A stretch of DNA of 64,000 nucleotides from Certhia americana (taxonomy: Eukaryota; Chordata; Aves; Passeriformes; Certhiidae). Where the stretch lies: NCBI GenBank assembly GCA_018697195.1, contig CM031858.1:111429536-111493535 (forward strand), in the 5' to 3' direction. A model generated the notes under the pieces. That model was not told where the DNA came from, ran no database searches, and worked only from the letters and a program-made list of their open reading frames with translations. The position numbers and the translations under genes were made by a program. Shown here one piece after another: positions 14,105 to 25,710 of the stretch. The number at the start of each line of letters is the position of its first letter. Position 1 is the first letter of the stretch.

Positions 14105-17100
14105 GTTTGGGGGTTTTTGGGGGGTTTTTTGGTTTTGGGTTTGTTTTTTTTTTTTTTTTGCATTGGGAAGTGAGAAAAGGAATCAAATATACCATGCACA
14201 TAGTTTCTCAGAATTTGATATGGGTTATTATATCAAATCCAGTGTAATTACTGATTATGCCATTACAATTAGATAGTATTCCACATGCATGAGATATAAA
14301 ATACAGACTATCATCTGTATAATGTGATTGAGATTGAGATGCTCTAGCAGAGACCTTTTATTTTAGGACACTTCCCACTAGCCCACATAACATTTGAAAC
14401 CTTACACATCTGAAGATAACCAAAGTGTTGAAAGAAGTGAGAGGTTCTCTGTGTCTGTTTTAAGATTGCCCAATTAAATTCCACAAAAAACAAACAAACA
14501 AAAAACCAAACCCAAACAGACATACAAAAGGGAGAGAATATGGCAAATTTAAGATTTTTTTAATGTACTATGTGTTGCATTCCAAGTTGCGATCCTGCTA
14601 AAAATGATTCCTTGAAATTACAAGAAAATTTACATGTGATGCTTATAAAATTGCTTCAGTGTTTGATTCTTGATTAGTGTTCAGTTTAGATGATTTAAAA
14701 GAGAAGAATGGAATTTGCATGAATGATTGAATGAAATCAAGATGAAGGAATGTAACTGATGCTGCACAGATATTTTCTCTGCCTACTATACAGCATGAAA
14801 TTAAGCTCACTGAAATCAATGGAAAGGTGTTCATTTGAGTGAGCTTTAGATAATGGCCCAAACCTACTCTTATTTAAAAGTAATTTGTAAAGCTTTGCTT
14901 GACCTGTGACTGAAAATGGGATTTCTCATTTTGCAAAGTTCAAGTAAAAGCTTAAAATGGCAAATTAACTTTATTTTTCATTTTCAAATTGGAAGAACTG
15001 CTGCCATCTGCACCTCTCTTTCAGCAGGACTTGTTGTGTCCATAATTTCTTATGTAAAAAATCCCAGTGTATATGGGGAAAGTGCTCCTTCAGTAATACT
15101 TGTAGGTCATCCTTGGGATAAAGCTGGTATTACCACAGACTGGCAATTCCCCACCTAATCCCTTACTAAAAGAGATATGGAGAACAGCAAGGTATAAGAA
15201 GGGAAGTGGAAAAGAGGTGAACATTTCCTCCTCATCTTTGTCTCCTTCACCTTCCACACTTTCTTCCTGCTGTTGTGTCATCTCCTAATGAACCTTAGTT
15301 GATTCACCTCTCATCCGAATTCCTCTTGGATGAGCCATTCCCTCCTGAAGGAATGTGTGGTGGTGGTCAACCGCCAGGGGGTCAAACATGAAGATCTTTT
15401 TTGGGCATGGATTACAACTGCACCCTAAATGATTTAGGTTTATTGCTTTCTTCTCCTACACCCAAGAGTTTCCCCACAAGTGGAGACACTAAGACCGCCA
15501 CATTCTTCTCTGGCTTCCCAAGAGAGAGGTTTTACCAAAGTCTGTTGCCTCTTCCCTGCAGTCCTGCAGACAGTACCTACCCTGCTCAGAGCTGCAGCAC
15601 CTTGGTGTAAGTTGGACCCTTCATAGATAGGACTGTGGACTGTCCCATCAATTTGGGGACAAATTTGGCAGGCCAAACCCGCAATTATGAGGGGACAACC
15701 ATGTTTTTCTTGTGCAGGCACAGCACTGGAAGGGTGGGGGTTAAATGACAGGGTGCACCTGGAGCAGGATGAAGTGTTCAGCAGCAGTCCTGTCCTACCA
15801 ATACTGGCTCTTCCAGTCTTGGCTGGAGGCCATGGTGGGCTGAGGTGGATTGGGGGAATAGTCCTGAGGCTGCTCCTCTGGGATTCTGGCCCCTGATAGC
15901 TGCTTCCCGAGCTTACCTCCTTTCTGCAGTGCGAAATAGCTCTGCTTTTTCCTGCTCTGTCACACTAGAGCTCACAAGAGTAAATTCAGCAACTGCTGCA
16001 AAATAAACGCAAACTAAATTAAGATTTCAAGGGAAAAAAGAAAAAAAAAAAAAAAGATTTTGCATGTAAAATATTATTTTTAAAAATCTGAAAATCAGAC
16101 TTACACTCGCATAAATTTACATTTTTGCACTTCATGATATCATTTGCACAGAAAACACAGGATCTCAAAGCTTGCAAAATGGATAAAAATAAAACAGGGA
16201 GATATTTTTCTTCTCCTCTTACAGTTTTTCAAATCATGTATTTTTTTGATTATAAATAGCTAAATCAACAAACTCTACTGACTGGGGATGTTAAGCACAC
16301 TTTCGTTGTTGACTTTCAGAACTATTTAAACTCCTGAGTGCTAAAAATTAAAATTCCCTCTGGGAAAGATTGTAGCTTTCAGTGGACTGGGTTGAAGTCC
16401 CCAATAAGAAGTAGTTAATAGGTAGACTGTGGTGACTCCAGCAAAACAACATAATCAATTCCATCTGCTTTTCTGATTAATCACCCTTATTATTGGAAGT
16501 CAGGGACACCATGAATTTGCACTGTAAGCATATATTTTGAAAAGGAGGGTAACAGTTTGTTACCTTAGTTGCAGTCAATTAGTCTGACTCATCTTTTTTC
16601 ACCTCTCAGAGAAAACCTGGGACCAGCCACCCCCCTGCTCAGTAGCTGATCTCGACTCCCCAGGCACCCTGTGCTCCAGTGGCAAGGACAACAAATATCC
16701 TGATGATTTTTTTTTTAATTTTTTTTTTTTTAATTTACCAGTTTTACTTGTTCTTTTCAGAAACGGAATAGTTAAAAGGGATGAATAGAACATTCTGTTT
16801 GGGACTTCAGTTTTCCAAAATAAAATATGTAAGTGAGGGAAAGGTTTCATTCAGTTTTGGCATCGCTTTGTTAAGCCTGTTTAAGCCAAGAAAGATTGTT
16901 ATTCCACACTGTTTGCTGATAGTAGAAAGTTTACATATCAAACTGCCTTTTTTTTTTTTCTAGGGGAAAGAAAAAATCTGTATGAATTTAAGGGACTGAT
17001 CTCTTATTTGCTTTGCAGAAGAGATTGTTCTGTTAACAACTCATCAAGAAAGAAAAAAAAAAGATAAACAGGATTAACTGTTTACTTTAAGTGAGCTGAA

Positions 17101-17164
17101 GTCGGGTTGTTTTTCCGAAGAAGAACACAATGTACTGTTGTATCTGGTTTCCAGAGTGGTGTTT

Positions 17165-17560
17165 ATCATAATTCCTCCTGCAGTGGTTGGTAGAGTGCTG
17201 GGAAGGCTCTCCGCCCACTCGCAGCTCTCTCCCTTTCCCTCTCCCATTGAGGCCTCCGGCCAGGACTGCGAGATGGAGAGGGCTGTCCTGTGTGATCTTT
17301 ACTGCCTGACATGAGCTGACATTGACCGAGAATAAAATAACAGGGGCCGTTTCCTAGAACTCTCAGTGGACTGCTGAGAACTGCTACCATAACTCTTGTA
17401 AACACACGGCGCGCACACACAGACACGCTCCTGCTCCCTCTTTTAGAAACACACCTAGGACAGGCAGCCTCTAACTCGGAGTAAAGGAAAACAGCAGGAG
17501 TGAAAAACACAGCCGGCAGGCCCTTCGAGAAAGCGGAAAATTGCCTTTCTGCTGGGTAGG
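17165..17560. promoter_or_regulatory. Isolated CpG-rich patch inside the SPIDR intron
   Basis: More than ten CpG dinucleotides in about 400 bases (for example GGCGCGCAC at 17408) in a region where CpG is otherwise nearly absent. It contains GC-rich blocks and open frames on the - strand, none recognisable. It could be an enhancer or an alternative promoter; this is inference from base composition. Confidence 0.35.
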
Positions 17561-20500
17561 GAGCCCTGGCAAGATTGCACTTCTGCTTTTCTTCTTGGCT
17601 CTTTGCTCTGCCCTTGATTTTTGACGAATGTTATACTTTTCTGCTAGTTCAGTGGGATGATGTGGCACTGACACAGCAGAGTGTCTTATTGAATACAGCC
17701 GCAGCTGTGTAAGAAATCCTGCAGGGTTGCTATATTTCATTTACCTTTCACATGCCATAGGAAGCACACGAGCAGTGCTATATTACCAAGAATGCGATTT
17801 AGGATGATCCGCGCCTGCTGAAATGGGCAGGGTTTTTTTAATACTCACTGCATGTTGATTTTTTGTTTTTAAAATAAAATCTTCCAGGATCCCATTCATG
17901 GTTCTCTGTGGTTCAAAGTAAATCTGGTGAGTCCACAAACAATACAGTCTTGAAAGATAAGGGACCCCAGTACCGCTGCTTCAGTGTTTTTGCTTCATTC
18001 CAGGTTCTGTAAAGCCCTCACTGTGGGTTTTGCAGGGCAAGTTGAGAATCCTCAGTCTTGTAGTGTGAAAGAAATTAGTTGATACTGCAAGGAAGCCCTT
18101 CCTCTTTAGATACACAAATACATATATATACACATAGCCTCCTCCCCTAACTCAAATGGGATCTAGCACACATAATCGACTTTGTGGACCAGCCCTCCCA
18201 GATACAATCGTGTTATTCAGCTATTGCTTTCAGATCCCCCTTTGAAGACAGGACTTTTATTCTGATTTTTACGTATAAGGAACTGAGGCGTGGAGGAAAC
18301 ATAACGCAGCAAAGATGATGTGAAACACTGCCAGAACCAGCAACTAAATGCTGATTTTCTTGGAAACGAGGGTGCTGAGCACCTTGCAAGAAAAGATCTT
18401 TTTGGCAGCACCCCACCAACTGTTGGAATTCTTGAATGCCAAAACAATAATTACAAAGTCTTGAGATTAAAAAAATAAACAAAGAACCCCTCCTCAGATT
18501 CATAGATAAGTACTTGAAATGACTGGGTGGTAATTACATGTTATATTTGGAACATAATTTTTCTATTGGACATCATCCATAAGAAAGACTTGCAATTTTC
18601 AACTGAGCCTGTAAGTTTCTTAAATATACATTTTTACTCTTGATTAGTAAATCATGACATGCAGGAAAATAATATTCTCTCTGAATTGTATACTGAAATA
18701 ACCAAGGGGTTGGTTGTGATGGGATTCCATGCTGAAGTAATGGTACACTGAAGAACCTGAGGAGTGTGTGCATCATTATTTTTCTTACAAACTACATTAA
18801 CAGCACAGTGAATGAAACAAGCTGGGGTAATCTGATGTGCTTGCTTTTTTTGTTACCACTCAAAATTTGTTTTATTTGCATAACAAGCTGTATGGAGTGG
18901 ATTTTAGCAGGAGCACCATAAATTATGTCCCATGGGGTGTTTAGATGCCAGGGAGACCTGGAAGGAGGAAGGTCTTACTGCACTGTTATGGTCTAACCTT
19001 TATACAAACTTTTAGGCAATGCTTGAAAAGTTATTTTTCCTTAACTCTCTGTACTTTTCCTTAGCTCTCTGTGTATACCTATCACTATAGAACTTGACTT
19101 GCATGGCATAATTTCTTTGGATTTAAACTATGAATGTAGAACAACTTCAGTATTCATTTTTGAATCTGACATAAGTGAAGCTATCCATGATACTGAAAAT
19201 ATTTTTCAAATGCAACTCTGTAACTGTTTGAAATTACAGCTTAGGCTCTATATGGTGTTTTGAGTGGATGTCAGGAATGTCTTTTTATGGTTTTAAATGT
19301 TTTATTTACTTTTGAGAGAAATTCCATGTACAAATAAAATACACACATCAGCAGTTTCATTCAAAAGTGCACTTAGTGACAGTGTCAGAGAGTTTAAAAA
19401 GTTCACGTGGTGTCACATGAAAACTTTGTATAAGAAGTGGGTTTTGCAGAAAAAATTGTCACATGTGAAGCTGTGGTTGTCATGGCGACTACAAAAAGCT
19501 GCTTTCCTGCTACACCAATTCCTGACAAGTTGTATGTAGCTCCCACCAGGCAGGTGGTGTTCCATGTTTTGAGTGGGAGCATTTGCAGTGCTGTGCAGCC
19601 CTGTTCTCTACGAGCACATTCTGCATGAAAAAGGTAGCTCTGCTGACACGCTTGGCTCATACAGGTCTCTTCCTACGCACAAAAGCTGTTTCCCACAGAA
19701 GTGCTGCTTCTTCAGGCCACAGGCAGAAAATAGTAGGTGGAAGGATTAACATGAATGAAGAAATGGAAAAAGCAATCAGCAGGCAGGGAATCATGAAAGA
19801 CCTTGTGGAAGTGATATTTGATTTTCCAGTTTGTGTTGAACTACGTGATGATTCAAGGAAGTAAATAAAAATAAGAAACAGTTATCTTATAAACACTCTC
19901 ACTCCATTTTTTAACATATGTATGAAAACTGTAATGAAAAGCAAGGAAAATCCAAAATGAGGGACTTGGTATAATTATTGTAGTGAGTATTTGCAAGTGT
20001 GTTACAAAAATCCTCTGTTAGGAGGTGTCTGCAAAAATAAAAATTTCCTTTCTGAAGACCAGAGAGGCCTCTGCTACATATTTTCTGTTTGAGATGCTGA
20101 GATAAGACTAGGCCATTTCCCTGGTGATACTCCTATCACATGTGCAGTTTCCATCAATACTTCTGCCAGGTCCAGCACTGCCTTTTACTTTCTTTCCTTC
20201 TGGGCCCTTCCATGGCTGCCAAATAAAAACATACATGATCACAAACTGTACTTCTCAGTAATTTTAAACCTGCAGTTCTCAAAGCAAATTATCACTATTT
20301 TGTTCACGTCAGTACTTCAAACCAGAGCATCAGCCATGGTGCTACAAATGTCTTTGCTTGGACCAGGATTCTTCTTCCAGCTTGGCATTCGCCTTATACA
20401 CTGGAAACAATGGTGCTTGTGTTTTCCTCTCTGCCTGTGTGCCTCTGCAACCTATGCAGAGAAGGAGATAGTTACCATCATCATTAATTTGTATTTGTAG

Positions 20501-21825
20501 CATTCACATAGCTGTGTTCTGTAGAGCCTCGCTCACTTTTTATTGGCAGCAAATGGTATGGATTTTAAGCAGAAAACTCTAAATCTTGTGTCTCCCCGAA
20601 GAAGGCTACAGTGGGTACATTCTTTTCAAAAGGGAGCAGGAAGAAACTTTTTATATGCTTTTAACAGAGAAATCCTGCTAGTGTTAAAAGGGGGAAGATG
20701 GACAGTTGTCCCTGTGCTCTGAGTTATTTTTCAGTTACTGTATGGGTATGGTGAATGCAAGGAGTTCATAAGGAAAGGATAAATTAAACCCAGGTAGGGT
20801 GGTGTCCTGCAGGTTACAATTTGAATCTGAGCCATATTAGCAGGAGTTAATCAGCTCCACCTTGAGACTTGACCAGACAAGTTGCTGGATTGGAGTTGTG
20901 TGGGTAGTGTTGTGCCTCTGGTGATGAAGGGAGAGGGGGTTTTGTTTGTGTATGTTTATGTACGTGTGCTTTATGCCTCTGCTAGGACCGCACCTCACAG
21001 AGATAAGAAGTCCTTCTGACAAACAAGGCAGCAGCAGCTGTCTCATGGATGGTTAAGATAAAGAATGAGCAAATATCAGCGCTAATACAAGTCAATTAGT
21101 TTTCAGACATTTTCCCATTCCCCCCTTTCACTTCCTTCCAAAGAAAGAGCAACTAATGAGGTCTGTGCAGAGTGCTGCAAAGGTGGTGGTGTTTGCCTGG
21201 CTGTCCTGCTCCTCATGCTGTCCTGCACAGCTTAGCTGTGCATGGAGAAGAGCTGCCCTGGGCCACGCAGTTGTCCTCCTACCCAAGGCTAAAACAATTA
21301 CTTGTTGGTTAAGATCTGCTCATGACAAATTTCTGCTGTTTGTTTGCCCAGGACTCAGTAAAGGCAGTGTCTGTGTAATCAGTCCGTTCTGGCCTCCCTG
21401 TATCCTCATCTCCTCTGCAGGCAGATCTTCCTTTGCTTATTCTTTTCCACCAGCTGCTAAGGAGGCTGGAGGTGACCAAAAATGGAGAAGGTTTTTATCG
21501 CCCTTACCTCTCCAGAAAGTTAACTGTTTGATAAAAGGCAGCAGTATGAAGAGAGATGATTTTTCATGCATAAAAACATATTAGTAAAAAAAGGGCTTAT
21601 CCTTTACCCATGAAGAGTGACTAACTGGGAGAAGGGCATGGCATTAATCCTGTAATCCTCTCCAGATTTCTGCTGGGAGACATTTTGTCCTAAAGATCAG
21701 CACAGTCATAGAAATAATGCAGAGTAATCAGTCTCATCTTCCTCCAGCCCCCATCCTTGCTTCTGGCTATTACCAAATTAACAAAATCTTCCCAAGCTTT
21801 TGCATGAGACTTACTGTGTCATTAC

Positions 21826-21828
<3 letters not shown>

Positions 21829-21863
<35 letters not shown>
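21829..21863 (+). repeat. Poly(A) run, 35 bases
   Basis: Uninterrupted A run followed by CCC and nine more A. No retrotransposed gene was recognised upstream. Confidence 0.9.
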
Positions 21864-21865
<2 letters not shown>

Positions 21866-24800
21866 CAAAAAAAAAGAGCAGCACTAAACTCTGCCTCACT
21901 TCTTATCACTCCCTGTCTTCGCCCCCTTTGCTATTACCAATGTGTCATACTTCACCTTTTCCTTAGTCTACATCTCCTACATTTCTTCCTCTCCTGACTT
22001 TTCTCCTGCCCCTCTCTCCAGGAGTGAACTCTCTACTATTTTACATGAGACATTTCAGTTTCCAAGCCCATATTTTAAGTTGAGGGTCTTACACAGGGTT
22101 ACATCCTGTTGTCCCAAAAATAAAGATGGCTCTTATCTTCTCCCTGCACAAGCACCCACTGATTAAATTGGAGATGTTTCCTGTCTTTTCTTTAACAGTT
22201 CAGTACTGTGCATGCTGACCAGGCATTGGTAAAGGTATGTTTAACCTTACTAACTGATACAAATCCAGATTTTATGAAGAAAAGGTATTTCCTATAGATG
22301 TGCACACAACATTAATGCTAAATTCCTGGGGGGGCAGATACTCATTTTGGCTTTGCAACTTGTCTCATAATTTTGATGTGGGTTTTCAACGTGTAGTGAG
22401 ATTCAAAGGGGGGGAAAAAGTAATGGAACAAGCTGTTGGCTCTAATCACAGCTAGACTGCCTGCTAAAAATTGATTTGTGAGAACATTTGCTGTAATATG
22501 AGAGCAACACTGCAACATGGGAAAATAATCCAAATGCACTGTTCTTGGAATAAAGTGAAATCAAGGGAAGAACAGAGTATTGGTAAGGAAGTTAAGGTCA
22601 TGAATCAATGGGCTCTGAATGCAGCTGAGCTACTGTCAGTGATGCTGACAGCATGTACAAAATCCATAAGAACAGAACCAGTTCCAAAGAACAGGAGGGT
22701 AGTTCTCCAAGTGCATTGCTGAGTCTGTTGTGGGATACAGTTGATTTCATGATGGTCATTGAGTGGGAAAATAAGTTGTCCTCTAACACCTCTGGCATGT
22801 CAAGGTTTTGCCATCATTCGTTGATATTGTTTTAAGGGCGGGGTGAGGCAGGGAGAATGTGTTTGTGAACTTCTTTTCATGGTGTTGATCTGCAATATTT
22901 CTCTCAGTCTGAAATTGGGCATCTGAAAGGTTATTCATGAAATTCTGACTTCCAAGTGAGGGAATACACACATTTCATTTTAAATGCATGTTGCAGAGAA
23001 ACTGTGACTACCTTTTGGACACTGTTAAGAGCAAGTGTAGTAAATACAGTGTCTGTCTGCTCTTGTGTAAGAACCTGGCAGAGCAAAGGTACTTTGAATC
23101 TGCTGCTCTGTGTTCCTTCATGATGCCAATAATCATGAATGTATTCCCGGTGAATGGGAACATTACTGATAGAAGCCTCAAATGACACAGTTCTTCTCTG
23201 CATTGAGCATGGTCATAAGATGACCATTCTTCTATCATATGACCTGAGATTCCTGTATGTGCTCATACACTGGACAGCTGGAGTGGGAGCTTCAAGGAGA
23301 ATACATCCTTGCCTAGAAGCAGTACTCCATGAAAGTAGGAGTTTACTTTTACAGAGGTGATTTTCAAGGAACTCAGATGCTACTGCTGATGATGATGATT
23401 TGCCTACAGTATTTTTAGGTCAGATCAGTTTCCTGTCCTAGCCATTTATGTGCCACCACAAAGGAATGGAAATCTGTGGCCAGGGATGCGGGGAGTTGAG
23501 ATTCCCATGTCTGACAGAAACCATCTCTTTGCTGGACTTAAAAGGACTTGGAAAATGCTCTTTTAGTGACTGATGTCTTCAGCACCAACCAAGCTAGTTT
23601 TGTTTGGGCAATTAACATGTCCCAGAGGACTTAATATGACCCTGGTGCCAGCTAGTCTGAGACTTACTTGTGTTCAGTTATGTCTCACTAAAGATATGAG
23701 AAATCCCAGTGATCAGTTAAGAGGCTGCTGAACTGATCTGATCTGAGACACTAACTCAATTGGCCCTTCTTTCTCCAAGATACAGAGGCTTAATTCTTCA
23801 CAATTAACAGTCAACATTTCGTTAACGTAGGCAAAACTGTTTGCTTTGTTTTTCCGGTCCCCCTCAATCTGATTTTCAGAAATGTTCAGAGAATATGAAC
23901 TCTGGTTTTCCAAATATAACAATATCATGGACAGTTTCAGTCAAATCAGTTAAAACTCAGGGGAGTTCTTAACTGAATTCAAAGTCCTAACATGGTAAGC
24001 AGCAGGCAAACATAGTTATTCTACTTTGTTTTGGGGTTTTTTTCCTGGTGATGACTCAGTTTGTATGGGACCTTTGTAGCTAGAGGTATGGGAAAAATAG
24101 GGGGGGTTTTGTTTGTACCCAATCCTACCCCTCCCTGTTCCTTAAAACCAGCACCAGAAATTTGAAAAACTAGGACTCTTAGCTGGTGCTTGCACAATTG
24201 CTGATGTCAGAAACCCTTTGGGGCTGTATCTTATATCAAATGCAGCCTTCTTGAAGGTCTAAGCCAAAGTTAGACACTTCATAATGAGCAAGGAAAGTTT
24301 GATTAGTGCTCTTCCATGTGCCTACTTTTCCATGTGAAGAAAATACATGGATTTCTTCAGTCTAGGAGCTCATTTAATTTGAATTTTATTTTATAAAGAT
24401 ATAATTACTGATGTTGAATGCTTTCTGATGCATATACGTTATAGGACGTGTTCCAAAAGCAGTTGGAGTTGACTTGCTGGGAGCAATGGTGCTGCTCTGG
24501 GGAGGGTAGTTTTGGCATGTACCTTTGAAATTAACTGAATTCTGCTGCCTGGTGCACCCCTAAGTTTTATTTGGAAACAAAGATGTGTGTGCTACCCTCA
24601 AAGGTAATTTTTGTTTCCTTTTGAAAAGTTTCCGTGCTTAACTGTCTCCTTCTGAAGCAATTAAAACAAATCTTGTAGACAGGGGCCTCCTTCCTCCAGC
24701 CCTGAATGATTCATGCTATCGTGGCTGCTCATCTCAGGTGCAGAATCTTGTGAAATGCATTTTTGACTATCTAAATGTATGACATCCACTGATTTTGCCT

Positions 24801-25551
24801 TATCTGTTACGACAGTACTATCTTCTCAAAATGCCATCAAGTTGGTTAAGCAATACTTCCCAACCCTACAGTCCCTACTTCCATAGATTTTAATCAAATT
24901 GTTTGTTTAGCAGGTTCTTTAATTACCTTCTTAAAATAGTTCCTCTGGGCTCCATACCCAACTCTGAATATACTAATCTCCAGTTTTATGTTGTTTTGTT
25001 TAGTTTTGTTCTTCTTTAAAGAAAAATTGATGTTTCACTCTTTTTTGCATCCTGAGAATTCTTTTTAAAAAAAGGTGTGAGAAAATGTAATGCTTGCTTT
25101 GCCAGTCTCTGTGATTATTACTTGTGAAATGTTTTTCTTTGCTTACTTCTAAGCAGAATTTTTATATTTATAAACACACACGTGTTTCTGTTGTACTGTC
25201 TTTTATTGTAGAATTCACCTCAAACAAAGCAAAACCTCAACTTTCTTTGTTTTGAAGTACACAAGCCACATGGTGGATTAATTAATCTAGTTAATTAGTC
25301 TAGTACCCAGTGCAAGCCCTGGACTCTTTCAGTCATGCTTCTCTACTTCACGGCTCTGTTATTTCCTGAAAATGTACATGAGAAAGCCTTTAATGATGTT
25401 GGTTTTGTTCATTGATACATTACTTGGTAGGAATTCTGCAGATACTGCATAGGATAAGCCCTGTCCTGAAGTTTGTGATATTGTTTTCAGAACTTTGCTC
25501 TCTGGTTTGTTATGAACAGATGCCAGTGAGTAATGGAGGAATGTTTTGCAG

Positions 25552-25710
25552 GTTATGCCTCCTTGTCCAGGATGCCTATGGCATGTTCAGTGAAGTGCAG
25601 CTGCAGTCCCTGAGTTCCACAGATGACATTGAGCAGTACTGCAGGAGATGGGAAGGAAAATCTTGCTGTTTAGCTGGAATGAAGATTTTGCAGAGAACTA
25701 CAAGAGGAAG
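25552..25710 (+). CDS. SPIDR: SPIDR exon a (first coding exon seen)
   Basis: 159 bp exon, phase 2 in and phase 2 out. It encodes [16 protein letters not shown] and later [14 protein letters not shown], which match the human LLVQDACGMF and EGKSCSLVGMK segments from memory. The donor is AAG|gtagga. The acceptor tgcag has a poor polypyrimidine tract (the preceding 25 bases are purine-rich), and the upstream frame is open for 46 codons, so the 5' border is the least certain of the set. Confidence 0.88.

Larger units (their letters stand above)
1..25551 (+). other. Upstream SPIDR intron(s), no exon recognised
   Basis: About 25.5 kb of mostly AT-rich non-coding DNA before the first recognised SPIDR exon. 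It contains a CR1 end (7747-8258), a solo LTR (11618-12179), a 112 bp tandem duplication (13881-14104), a local CpG cluster (17165-17560), homopolymer A/T runs (6618-6632, 14144-14159, 16040s, 21829-21863) and short AT dinucleotide runs (near 1976 and 18120). I looked for the preceding SPIDR segments (the part before LLVQDA in human) and did not find them. That this is intron is inferred from the gene's position; small exons could be missed. Confidence 0.6.

Noticed and set aside
1..25551. Earlier SPIDR exons in the first 25 kb
   Set aside because: I looked for the segments that precede LLVQDA in human SPIDR and for matching splice sites and found none. A small, poorly conserved exon could still be present, so this is not proof of absence.
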